64,000 nt of DNA from assembly GCF_021582875.1 (NCBI RefSeq), contig NZ_CP091138.1, forward strand, positions 1,116,001 through 1,180,000, written 5' to 3'. A program made the position numbers and the translations under genes. Below the pieces are notes generated by a model, which ran no database searches, was not told where the DNA came from, and saw nothing but the letters and a program-made list of their open reading frames with translations. The first letter of the stretch is position 1. Each line of letters starts with the position of its first letter. This DNA comes from Microbacterium sp. KUDC0406. GTDB lineage: Bacteria > Actinomycetota > Actinomycetes > Actinomycetales > Microbacteriaceae. This document shows positions 43,069 to 51,399 of this stretch, one piece after another.

Positions 43069-43866
43069 ATGACAGCTGAACACCGTCCCGTGCGCATCGG
43101 CGTGCAGATCCAGCCGCAGCACGCCACCTACGAGAAGTTCCGCGACACAGCGGCCGCGCTCGAAGTCCTCGGCGTCGACGTGCTGTTCAACTGGGACCAC
43201 TTCTTCCCGCTCCGCGGCGAGCCGAACGGTCTGCACTTCGAATCGTGGACGATGCTGGCGGCGCTGGCCGAGCAGACCAGCCGCGTCGAGATCGGCGCCC
43301 TGGTGAACTGCAACAGCTACCGGAACGCGAACCTGCAGGCCGACATGGCCCGCACGATCGACCACATCAGCGCGAAGGGCGGTCAGGGGCGATTCATCTT
43401 CGGCACCGGATCGGGATGGTTCGAGCGGGACTACGACGAGTACGGCTACGAGTTCGGCACCGCGGGTAGTCGCCTGGACGCCCTCGCCCGCGACCTTCCG
43501 GTGATCGAGGACAGATGGGCCAGGCTCAATCCTCCGCCCACCAGGCGCATCCCCGTCCTCATCGGCGGCGGCGGCGAGAAGAAGACGCTGCGGATCGTCG
43601 CGCAGCACGCCGACATCTGGCACTCGTTCAGCGATGCGGCCACTCTGGAGCGGAAACTCGGCATCCTGGCTGAGCACGGCCGTGCCGTCGGTCGCGACAC
43701 GACTCAGATCGAGATCTCCACCGAGATCGGCAACCGCAGTCTCGACGAAGTCGAGCAGCAGTACGCCCTCGGGGCGAGCCTCTTCACCGTCGGCATCTCC
43801 GGGCCGGACTACGACATCAGTCGTGTGAAGGACTGGCTCGCGTGGCGCGACGAGAAGAACCGCTGA
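43069..43866 (+). CDS. LLM class F420-dependent oxidoreductase
   Basis: A 265-residue luciferase-like monooxygenase family protein that probably uses coenzyme F420 or a flavin. Typical features are GVDVLFNWDHFFPLRGEPNG (substrate/cofactor pocket with the conserved Asp-His), FIFGTGSGWFERDYDEYGYEFG (GxGxGWxxxE motif of F420 enzymes), and PVLIGGGGEKKTLRIVAQHADIW. Strong AGGAGG precedes the ATG, with a -10-like TAGGGT 16 bases upstream of it. The substrate is unknown and there is no pathway context. Confidence 0.9.
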   Translation: MTAEHRPVRIGVQIQPQHATYEKFRDTAAALEVLGVDVLFNWDHFFPLRGEPNGLHFESWTMLAALAEQTSRVEIGALVNCNSYRNANLQADMARTIDHISAKGGQGRFIFGTGSGWFERDYDEYGYEFGTAGSRLDALARDLPVIEDRWARLNPPPTRRIPVLIGGGGEKKTLRIVAQHADIWHSFSDAATLERKLGILAEHGRAVGRDTTQIEISTEIGNRSLDEVEQQYALGASLFTVGISGPDYDISRVKDWLAWRDEKNR

Positions 43867-43909
43867 GCATCGCAGGGGCCGGGCATCGCGATGCGTCCGG
43901 CCACTGCGC

Positions 43910-44325
43910 TCACGTCGGCTCGCTCCGGTGGTAGACGCCGGCCACAAGCGGCTGCAGGTCGCCGTCGCCGGATGCTGCGGACAGGCGCATCGTCAGCACC
44001 TCGCCGTCGGATGCCAGGACCATGACGTTGCGGCCGCGCTCCGAACTCCGCTCCAGGATGAGCTCTCCGTCGATCCACGCAGCCGTACCCGGCGCCGTCG
44101 GCACGAACCCGTAGGAGTCGAACCACCACCAGCCCTCGCCGAGAACGACGCCGTGGCCCGCCATCGCGCTATCCGTGCGCGTCTCGGCGTAGTCGACGAT
44201 CAACGCCCCGCCGGGGCCGGAGGAGAGCGCCAGGTCGGCGTGCGCGCGCCCGGCCGGTGTCCAGGCCGTCGCGAACACCTCCTCCTCCCCGCCCAGCGGC
44301 CGTGGAGCGCCTCCAGCGCGGTCAC
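43910..44325 (-). CDS. DUF1579-like protein of unknown function, frameshifted
   Basis: About 138 residues. The start (GTG 44325, VTALEALHGRW) overlaps the cupin stop (GTGA), and the main part reads EEEVFATAWTPAGRAHADLALSS, GGALIVDYAETRTDSAMAGHG, WWWFDSYGFVPTAPGTAAWIDG, ERSSERGRNVMVLASDGEVLTMRL. A beta-barrel with the early HGRW motif and the pattern resembles DUF1579/FABP-like proteins; I am only moderately sure. One missing base near 44288-44294 separates HGRW from GEEEVF. It sits in an operon with a cupin and a PdxH-type protein. Confidence 0.6.
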
Positions 44326-44753
44326 CACGGCATCGGGCGCTCAGGAGCGCGTGTGCCGTCGTTCGGCATGTGCGGCAGCTCGGTGCCACCGGCGCGGATG
44401 CAGAGCCACCGCAGCTCCCCCGGGCTGTCCGGCAGCGCGCGCCAGGTGCGCCAGACGTTCTGGCCGACCCGCACGACCGTGCCGGGCCCGACATCGACGA
44501 CATCGTCGTCCAGACCCATCTGACCGCGCCCCTCCAGGAAGACGTAGAGCTCCTCCACGCTGGCGTGGGAGTGCCAGTACCCGGCCTGCTCCCCCGGCAC
44601 CAGCGCGTTGGCCGTCATGCCGATGTACTGCATGGTGAGCTCATGATCGACGACGCGGCGCCCGTCCCTCGACCTGTTCTCGTCGAACCCGCCGTAGTGG
44701 CCTCGCCAGTCTTCGAGGCCGCCGACCTGCGTAACCTGATATCCCTCAGTCAT
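44322..44753 (-). CDS. Cupin domain protein
   Basis: A 143-residue protein. The cupin core has the metal-binding pattern AGYWHSHASVEELYVFLEGRGQMGLDD (HxHxxxEE) and a second motif VGPGTVVRVGQNVWRTWRALPD. It could be a sugar or small-molecule binding protein, or an enzyme. Start and stop both overlap the neighbouring genes by ATGA/GTGA, so it is translationally coupled between the pdxH-type gene and the DUF1579-like gene. Confidence 0.85.
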   Translation of the reverse strand: MTEGYQVTQVGGLEDWRGHYGGFDENRSRDGRRVVDHELTMQYIGMTANALVPGEQAGYWHSHASVEELYVFLEGRGQMGLDDDVVDVGPGTVVRVGQNVWRTWRALPDSPGELRWLCIRAGGTELPHMPNDGTRAPERPMPW

Positions 44754-45331
44754 CCTGCATCCTCTCTCGGTTCACCGCTCAGCACGGCGTGCGACCATCC
44801 GTCGCCCTGCCGCTCGTACACCAGCCGCAGGTGACGACGGTCCGCCGATCCCTGCCAGAACTCGATCCGCTCGGGCACGACGCGCCAGAGCGCCCAATCG
44901 CCCTCCGTCACGCCATCCCGCGCCGCGGCCGACCGCGCGGCGAGGTCCGCGGCGGACTCGGCCTCGGTTCCCTGCAGGACAGGCCCGCGCACGCGCACCG
45001 CGCGCACCTGAGACGGCCACCAGAAGCTCAGTGCAGCGGACGGATGTACGGCGAGCTGATGCCCCTTCGCCGAGGAGCGGGGGCTGGCGAAGGCCCAGCC
45101 CAGCCTGTCGACGTCCTTGAGGATCAGGGTGCGAGCATCCGGCCGCCCCTCGGCGTCGACGGTCGACAGAGTCATCGCGTGCGGCTCCACGACGCCGGCC
45201 GCCAGCGCCTCGTCGAACCAGGTGAGGAAGAGCGTCACAGGGTCGTCGGGCACCGCACGCGGATCGAACGGCGGCGCCGATCCGGTGAGCGCGGGCACAG
45301 CACGCAGCAGGTAGCGGATGGATCTCGTCAT
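44750..45331 (-). CDS. pdxH: Pyridoxamine 5'-phosphate oxidase family protein
   Basis: A 193-residue FMN-binding split-barrel protein resembling PdxH, the final enzyme of PLP synthesis and salvage. Hallmarks are DPVTLFLTWFDEALAAGVVEPHAMTLSTVDAEGRPDARTLILKDVD, FASPRSSAKGHQLAVHPSAALSFWW and the C-terminal WRVVPERIEFWQGSADRRHLR. Canonical PdxH enzymes are about 215 residues and end in RLxP; this one ends with a different, shorter tail, so it could be a PdxH-like oxidoreductase. The start is ATG 45331. It heads a three-gene operon. Confidence 0.8.
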   Translation of the reverse strand: MTRSIRYLLRAVPALTGSAPPFDPRAVPDDPVTLFLTWFDEALAAGVVEPHAMTLSTVDAEGRPDARTLILKDVDRLGWAFASPRSSAKGHQLAVHPSAALSFWWPSQVRAVRVRGPVLQGTEAESAADLAARSAAARDGVTEGDWALWRVVPERIEFWQGSADRRHLRLVYERQGDGWSHAVLSGEPREDAG

Positions 45332-45344
45332 GCGATCCTCTCGG

Positions 45345-48319
45345 TCAGCCGTAGAAGTGCTTCTCGAACACGCGGCGGGCACGGCGCGTGACCCTCAGGT
45401 ACTCCTCGTCGAGGTGCGTCGCGGAGCGATCAGGGTAGCCGAGCAGGCGGGCGACGGCGTCGAGTTCCCTGCGGTCCGCAGGCAGGATGTCGGTCGACTT
45501 GCCGGTGTACAGCGTGATCGCCGAGCGAAGCCGGCTGGAGAGCAGCCATGCCGCGCGCAGACGGGTGACGGCCGAGGCCGGCAGCAGCCCGGCATCCGCA
45601 GCGGCCGACAGCGCGCCCAGGGTCGACGTCGTGCGCAGCGCCGGGATGCGGGAGGCGTGCTGCAGCTGCAGCAGCTGCGCCATCCACTCCGCGTCGCTGA
45701 GCGTCCCCGGTCCGAGCTTGAGATGCCGGCGCGGATCGACGCCCTGCGGAAGCCGCTCCCCCTCGACCCTGGCCTTGATCCTCTTGATCTCGCGGATCTC
45801 CTGCAGCTCGATCGACGCCGGAAAGCGGATGCTGTCGGCGAGGTCCATGAACCGGGTGATGAGCTTCGCACTTCCCGCGACGCCCCGCGCCCGCAGCAGC
45901 GCCTGAGCCTCCCAGGAGAGGGACCAGCGCCGGTAGTACTCGGTGTACGCGTCGAACGACCGCGCCAGCGGACCGTTGCGCCCCTCCGGGCGGAGGTCGG
46001 CGTCGAGCTCGAGCGGCAGCCGGTGGTCCGTGAGGTGCTCGCGCAGGCCCGCGACGATCTTCGCGGACAGCTGCTGGGCGATGTGCGGCTCCACGCCGTT
46101 CGCATCGTAGACGAACAGCACGTCCGCATCTGACCCGAACCCGAGCTCCGCTCCGCCGAACCGCCCCATGCCGATCACTGAGAAGTCCAGCGCGTCGTGC
46201 TCGAGCGGCACGACCTCGCGCCGCACCGCGCGGAGCGCCGCCTGGATCGCCGCTTCGGTGATGTCCGTGAGCGCCTGCGCGACCTGCCCGATCGTGAGCA
46301 CGTCCAGCACCGCGCCCATCGCCGTGCGGAGAAGCTCCCGGCGACGCATTGCGCGCACCGCCTTGGCCGCATCGGCGACCGTGTCGTGCCGGGTCTGTAT
46401 GGCCCTCGCCTCGTCATCGAGCGCCTTCGCCGAGCGCGGACGCAGCTGCCCCTCGCTGTCGAGCCAGGCGACCGACTCGGGAATCCACTCCATGAGCTCG
46501 CCGATGTACCGTGATCCCGACAGCACCCGGGTCAGGCGCTCCGCGGCGCCCGCCGAATCGCGCAGCATGCGCAGGAACCAGGGTGTGTCTCCCAGCCGCT
46601 CGCTGATCCGGCGGAACGCGATCAGGCCGTAGTCGGGATCGCTGCCGTCGGCGAACCAGCGCACCATGATCGGCATCAGCGAGCGCTGCACGACCGCCTT
46701 GCGGCTGAGCCCGCCGGTGAGCGCGCCGATATGCCGCAGCGCACCGGCCGGATCGCGGAATCCGATAGCGGCGAGACGGTCGTGCGCCTGTGCGGCCGAC
46801 AGCGTCCGCTCCTCCTCGGGAAGGGCGGCGACAGCGCTGAGCAGGGGCCGGTAGAACAGGCGTACGTGGATCTCGCGCACCTCGCGACGGATCGCCTCCC
46901 AGCGCTGCCACACGCCCTCGCCGGTGTCCGCCAGGCCCGTCGCACGGGCCAGCACGCGCAGCCCCGCATCCGTGCGGGGCATGAGGTGCGTGCGACGCAG
47001 TTCGCGCAGCTGCAGGCGGTGCTCGAGCAGGCGCAGCATCCGGTAGTCGGCCCCGAAAGTCGCGGCATCCGAGCGGCCGATGTAGCCGCGGTCCCGCAGC
47101 GCGTCGAGGGCTTCGAGCGTGCCGCGCACGCGCAGCGACTCGTCCGCGAGACCGTGCACGAGTTGCAGCAGCTGCACCGTGAACTCGATGTCGCGCAGTC
47201 CGCCCTCGCCGAGCTTCAGCTGGTAGGCCGCATCGGCGGGGTCGATGTGCGCGGTGACGCGCTCCCGCATCTGCTGCACGCTGTCGACGAAGTCCTCGCG
47301 CGCGGCACTCGACCAGATCAGCGGCTGCACGGCGGCGAGATACTCGTCGCCCAGCACCGGATCCCCGGCCAGCGGTCGCGCCTTCAGCAGTGCCTGGAAC
47401 TCCCAGCTCTTCGCCCAGCGCTCGTAGTAAGCGAGATGCGACGCGAGCGAACGCACCAGAGCGCCCTGCTTGCCCTCCGGGCGCAGTGCGGCGTCGACCT
47501 CCCACAGCGGAGGCTCGACCTCCGGGCCTGCGAGGATGCTCATGGCCTCGCGGGCGAGCCGGGTGGCATGGTCGAGAGCCCGGGACTCGGCGAGCACGTC
47601 CTCGTCGGTCGTGCCCGCGACGAAGATCACGTCGACGTCGCTGATGTAGTTCAGCTCCCGCGCACCGGCCTTGCCCATGCCGATGATCGAGAGCCGCGTG
47701 GCCTGCACCTCGACGAGCGGGACCGTCTCCGCCAGGCGCGTCCGTGCGACGGCGAGGGCGCCCTCGAGCGCGGCCCCGCGGCATCCGCCAGCGCGGCGGA
47801 GGTCGCGTCGATGAGACCGGCCGGATCGGCGGACATCACGTCGATGAGGGCGATCTCGCTGAGCAGCCGGCGGTACGCGACGCGCAGCGCCACCACGGCC
47901 TCCGAGCCCCCGTCGGATGCGGCTCCGTCCTGGGCGTGCACCGACTGCAGCATCCGCTCGCGCATCGTCTGTCCGTCCGGCAGCGCACCGGGCTGACTCT
48001 GCAGCACCGCGAGATGGTCGGGATGACGCAACAGGAACTCGGCGACTCCGGCGGATGCCCCGAGGAGCCGCCAGGCGCGCGTGCGCGCCGCAGCATCCGC
48101 CAGCACGGCGGAGACCTCATCGGGAACGCGCCGGGCGATCCGGACCATCCCCTCGAGCGCGCCGTCGGGGTCCGCGGCGCGAGCGCCCTCCAGCAGCTCC
48201 GCCCGTGACGAGCCGGTCAGCCCTGCAAGCTCCTGCAGAGCCGCCGACGCCGCGCTCAACTCGGCGAAGCCGAGCCGGGCGAGCGCCGACAGCGAGACGG
48301 TCTCGTCCTGGCGGGCCAT
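45345..48319 (-). CDS. glnE: Bifunctional glutamine synthetase adenylyltransferase/adenylyl-removing enzyme, frameshifted
   Basis: GlnE adenylylates and deadenylylates the conserved tyrosine of GlnA to match nitrogen supply. Two nucleotidyltransferase domains are visible, each with a GMG-x-x-G-x-x-E-(x)n-SDxDxxF motif: GMGKAGARELNYISDVDVIF (N-terminal, deadenylylation) and GMGRFGGAELGFGSDADVLF (C-terminal, adenylylation). The N-terminal 200 residues lie in another frame (ARQDETVSLSALARLG...SAALADAAG); one missing base near 47772-47781 joins them to ALEGALAVARTRLAETVPLVE. Corrected length is about 991 residues, normal. It is encoded between two glutamine synthetase genes. Confidence 0.94.
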
Positions 48320-48323
48320 GGAA

Positions 48324-49662
48324 TCAGAGCAGCTCGAGATTGCTCTTGAGCTCGAACGGCGTCACCTGACCGCGGTACGCCTCCCACTCCTTGCGCTTGT
48401 TCAGCAGCACGTAGTTGAACACCTGCTCGCCGAGCGTCTCGGCCACCAGCTCGGAATCCTCCATGAGCTCCAGCGCATGATCCAGGCTCGCCGGGAGAGG
48501 CGCGTAGCCCAGCGCCCGGCGCTCCGCATCGCTGAGCGTCCAGACGTTGTCCTCGGCCTCGGGCGGCAGATCGTACTCCTCCTCGATGCCCTTCAGCCCG
48601 GCAGCGAGCACCAGCGCGTACGCCAGATACGGGTTCGTCGCGGAGTCGAGGCCGCCGGTACTCGACGCGCGACGACTGGCCCTTGTTCGGCTTGTACATC
48701 GGCACCCGGACGAGCGCCGACCTGTTCTGGTGCCCCCAGGTCACGAAGCTCGGCGCCTCGCCGCCGCTCCAGAGCCGCTTGTACGAGTTCACGAACTGAT
48801 TGGTCACCGCGGCGATCTCGTTCGCGTGCCGCAGCAGGCCGGCGATGAAGTGCCGGCCGGTGCGGGAGAGCTGATACTGCGCGCCCTCCTCGTAGAACGC
48901 GTTCACGTCGCCCTCGAACAGCGACATGTGCGTGTGCATGCCGCTGCCGGGGTGGTCGCTGAGCGGCTTGGGCATGAACGTGGCGTACACGCCCTGCTCG
49001 ATCGCGACCTCCTTCACGACGGTGCGGAACGTCATGATGTTGTCCGCCGTGGTGAGGGCGTCCGCGTAGCGCAGGTCGATCTCGTTCTGGCCCGGCCCGC
49101 CCTCGTGGTGGCTGTACTCCACCGAGATGCCGAGGTCCTCCAGCATCCGCACCGCGCGCCGGCGGAAATCGTGCGCGGTGCCGCCGGGCACGTTGTCGAA
49201 GTAGCCGGCGGAGTCGGCCGGGATCGGCCCCTCCGGACCGATCTGCGAGGACTTCAGCAGGTAGAACTCGATCTCGGGATGCGTGTAGAACGTGAAGCCG
49301 GCATCCGCGGCCTTCGCCAGCGTGCGGCGCAGCACATGCCGCGGATCGGACACCGCGGGCTGCCCGTCGGGCGTGGTGAGGTCGCAGAACATGCGAGCGG
49401 TGGGGTCGATCTCACCGCGCCAGGGCAGGATCTGGAAGGTGGTCGGATCGGGCTGCGCGAGCAGATCGGACTCGAACGAGCGGGTCAGCCCCTCGATCGC
49501 CGATCCGTCGAAGCCGATGCCCTCGGCGAAAGCGCCCTCGACCTCGGCCGGCGCGATCGCCACCGACTTCAGGGTGCCGATCACGTCGGTGAACCACAGA
49601 CGCACGAACTTGACGCCGCGCTCCTCGATGGTCCGCAGCACGAAATCCCGCTGTTTGTCCAT
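48324..49662 (-). CDS. glnA2: Second type I glutamine synthetase, frameshifted
   Basis: A protein of about 445 residues, related to GlnA2 of M. tuberculosis (Rv2222c) and the shorter GSI-alpha-type enzymes. Signatures are RLWFTDVIGTLKSVAI, GIGFDGSAIEGLTRSFESD, EIEFYLLKS, MPKPLSDHPGSGMHTHMSLFEG and NRSALVRVPMYKPNK. The frame changes after SRVEYR: one extra base near 48651-48658 separates it from GLDSATNPYLAYALVLAAGLKGIEEEYDLPPEAEDN. The stop lies four bases from the glnE start; coupled expression is likely. The role may be glutamine or another gamma-glutamyl product. Confidence 0.92.
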
Positions 49663-49667
49663 AGGTG

Positions 49668-49859
49668 TCAGTCCCAGCCGTTCTCGGCCGCTTCCTCCTC
49701 GGCCCACTTGTTGGAGCGCTCCGTCATGACCTGCGGCGCACGAGCAGCCTCAGCGGCCGTGTCGAACGGACCCACGCGGTCGTACGACGTCGAGACCATA
49801 CCGTGCTCGACCTGCTTGGTCGTGAGGTTGTACCAGTACTTGTCGTCGCCTTCGGGCAT
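49668..49859 (-). CDS. Small SPOR-like domain protein
   Basis: A 63-residue protein: EGDDKYWYNLTTKQVEHGMV, then SYDRVGPFDTAAEAARAPQVMTERSNKWAEEEAAENGWD. The WYNLTTKQVE/GPF-TAAEAARA pattern resembles the short proteins annotated as SPOR-domain containing that precede glnA2 or methionine aminopeptidase genes in Micrococcales. The function is unknown. The stop lies five bases before the glutamine synthetase start, so they share an operon. The start ATG 49859 is followed by a canonical body; it was read on the minus strand. Confidence 0.8.
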   Translation of the reverse strand: MPEGDDKYWYNLTTKQVEHGMVSTSYDRVGPFDTAAEAARAPQVMTERSNKWAEEEAAENGWD

Positions 49860-49915
49860 GGCCCCATCCCTTCATCAGCCGTTGTCACGATCCTAACGTC
49901 GTCGTGTGCTCTCGC

Positions 49916-49921
49916 TAGGCT
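49916..49921 (+). promoter_or_regulatory. -10-like box for leaderless ppgK
   Basis: TAGGCT ends seven bases before the ATG at 49929, with no ribosome binding site. An in-frame ATG at 49923 is only two bases from the box and therefore unlikely to be the start. Confidence 0.5.
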
Positions 49922-49928
49922 AATGCCC

Positions 49929-50687
49929 ATGGCACAAGCGATCGGCGTCGACATCGGCGGCACAGGCATCAAGGCGGGAATCGTCAACCTCTCGCACGGA
50001 ACACTCGACTCCGACCGCATTCGGGTCCCCACGCCGAAGGGCGCCTCCCCGGCCGACGTGCTGGGCGCCGTCAAGGAGGTGCTCGACACCCTCGGCGTCG
50101 CCGACTCGGACCTGCCGCTCGGCGTCGCCTTCCCGGCGATCGTCAAGTACGGCAAGACGCTGTCCGCCGCGAATGTCTCGGACGACTGGATCGGGTTCGA
50201 GGCCGAGAAGTTCTTCGAGGACGGCCTCGGGCGAGACATCCACTTCGTGAACGACGCGGATGCCGCCGGCGTCGCCGAGGCGCGCCATGGCGCCGCCCGC
50301 GACGCACAGGGGCTCACGATCCTCGCGACGCTCGGAACCGGCATCGGCTCGGCGTTCCTCTACGACGGCGTGCTCGTCCCCAACACCGAGCTCGGCCACC
50401 TGCTGTACGACGGCACCTCGGTGGACACGGCCTCGATCGAGAAGTGGACGGCGTACTCCGCGATGGAGCGCGAGAACCTCTCCTGGGAGGACTGGTCGGC
50501 CAGGCTGCAGGTGTTCTTCCGTCATGTCGAGTTCCTGTTCAGCCCCGACCTGTTCGTCGTCGGCGGCGGCGTCTCGAAGCACCCGGAGAAGTTCATCCCG
50601 CTGCTGGAGCTGAACACGCCGATCGTGCCGGCGATCCACCGCAACTCGTCAGGCATCATCGGCGCGGCATCTCTCGCCGCCGACTGA
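49929..50687 (+). CDS. ppgK: Polyphosphate glucokinase
   Basis: A 252-residue ROK-family kinase that phosphorylates glucose using polyphosphate and/or ATP. The phosphate-binding motif VDIGGTGIKAGIV lies at the N-terminus; FVNDADAAGVAEARHGA supplies the catalytic Asp; LATLGTGIGSAFLYDG and VVGGGVSKHPEKF complete the fold. The NTELGHLLYDG motif corresponds to the glucose-binding ExGH. The length is normal for actinobacterial PpgK. It ends at a strong hairpin. Confidence 0.94.
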   Translation: MAQAIGVDIGGTGIKAGIVNLSHGTLDSDRIRVPTPKGASPADVLGAVKEVLDTLGVADSDLPLGVAFPAIVKYGKTLSAANVSDDWIGFEAEKFFEDGLGRDIHFVNDADAAGVAEARHGAARDAQGLTILATLGTGIGSAFLYDGVLVPNTELGHLLYDGTSVDTASIEKWTAYSAMERENLSWEDWSARLQVFFRHVEFLFSPDLFVVGGGVSKHPEKFIPLLELNTPIVPAIHRNSSGIIGAASLAAD

Positions 50688-50700
50688 TACCGGCCTCTGC

Positions 50701-50737
50701 GCAGAAGGACCGGCCCCGATGGGGCCGGTCCTTCTGC
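50701..50737. terminator. Terminator after ppgK
   Basis: A 17-bp perfect stem, GCAGAAGGACCGGCCCC / GGGGCCGGTCCTTCTGC, with a three-base GAT loop, 13 bases after the ppgK stop. It lies between convergent genes and may serve both. Confidence 0.88.
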
Positions 50738-50751
50738 GCGGCGTGGATCGA

Positions 50752-50916
50752 TCAGGCCACGTCGTCGGGCACGTCGTCCTCGATGGGTTCGTCCTTCTCG
50801 TAGGGACCTCCGGTGGCGCCGGGATCGTCGGCGACAGGATCATCGGACCTCTGCCGTCCGACGAGCTCTTCGGGGATCATCGGCTTCTCGTCGTCGTGCT
50901 CTCGCTGGTCGGACAT
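50752..50916 (-). CDS. Small acidic protein of unknown function
   Basis: A 54-residue very acidic protein: SDQREHDDEKPMIPEELVGR followed by DDPVADDPGATGGPYEKDEP and a DDVPDD end. It has no recognisable domain and is probably disordered. The ATG at 50916 has a strong GGAGGAG ribosome binding site, and the reading frame is short but convincing because of that site and the codon bias. Its stop is 15 bases from the ppgK terminator. Confidence 0.6.
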   Translation of the reverse strand: MSDQREHDDEKPMIPEELVGRQRSDDPVADDPGATGGPYEKDEPIEDDVPDDVA

Positions 50917-50999
50917 GTTCTCCTCCGTGGGTTGGAGTCTCCACACCATCACGCCGAGACGCCGTGCGCTGCCCCATTGACATGGCGCGGCGGTGGGCT

Positions 51000-51390
51000 G
51001 TGAACGGGCCGGCCTGTACGCCGGGTTCTGTCCGGGGGCATGCGCCCCGTGGACGGTCATCTCTCTCGGCGACACGTTGCCGTGCCGCTCCAGCGGCCTA
51101 CCCGAGGACTCGGCGAGCCGCGTCAGCATCCTCTGTCTGGCCTTGCTCCGGGCGAGGTTTACCTGGCAGGCCGTGTCACCACGGCCCCCGGTGGTCTCTT
51201 ACACCACCCTTTCACCCTTACCCCTCCGGGACCCTTCGACAAGCTCAGGGGCCCAGCGAGGCGGTCTGCTCTCTGTGGCACTGTCTCGCGGATTGCTCCG
51301 GGTGGGTGTTACCCACCGCCCTGCCCTGTGGAGCCCGGACGTTCCTCGGTGCGGTCACCCGCAACGCGACCGTCCAGCCGACCCGTTCAC
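51000..51390 (-). ncRNA. rnpB: RNase P RNA, bacterial type A
   Basis: Read on the minus strand, the RNA starts GTGAACGGGTCGGCTGGACG and contains the highly conserved GAGGAACGTCCGGGCTCC (P3/P4 region) followed by AGGGCAGGGCGGTGGGTAAC; it ends with ACAGAACCCGGCGTACAGGCC and a segment that pairs with the 5' end (GTGAACGGG / CCCGTTCAC, P1). The length of about 390 is typical for actinobacteria. A REP-like repeat (51233-51258) forms part of a variable stem. Ends are inferred from P1 pairing, so they are accurate only to several bases. The RNA forms the catalytic part of RNase P, which cuts tRNA 5' leaders. Confidence 0.92.
51233..51258 (-). repeat. REP-like repeat inside rnpB
   Basis: The plus strand reads CCTTCGACAAGCTCAGGGGC followed by CCAGCG, a variant of the repeats at 22.1-23.1 kb (CTTCGACAGGCTCAG). 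Within the RNase P RNA it lies in a stretch where family members vary in length and it can fold as a stem-loop. Confidence 0.75.
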
Positions 51391-51399
51391 TCTTCGATT

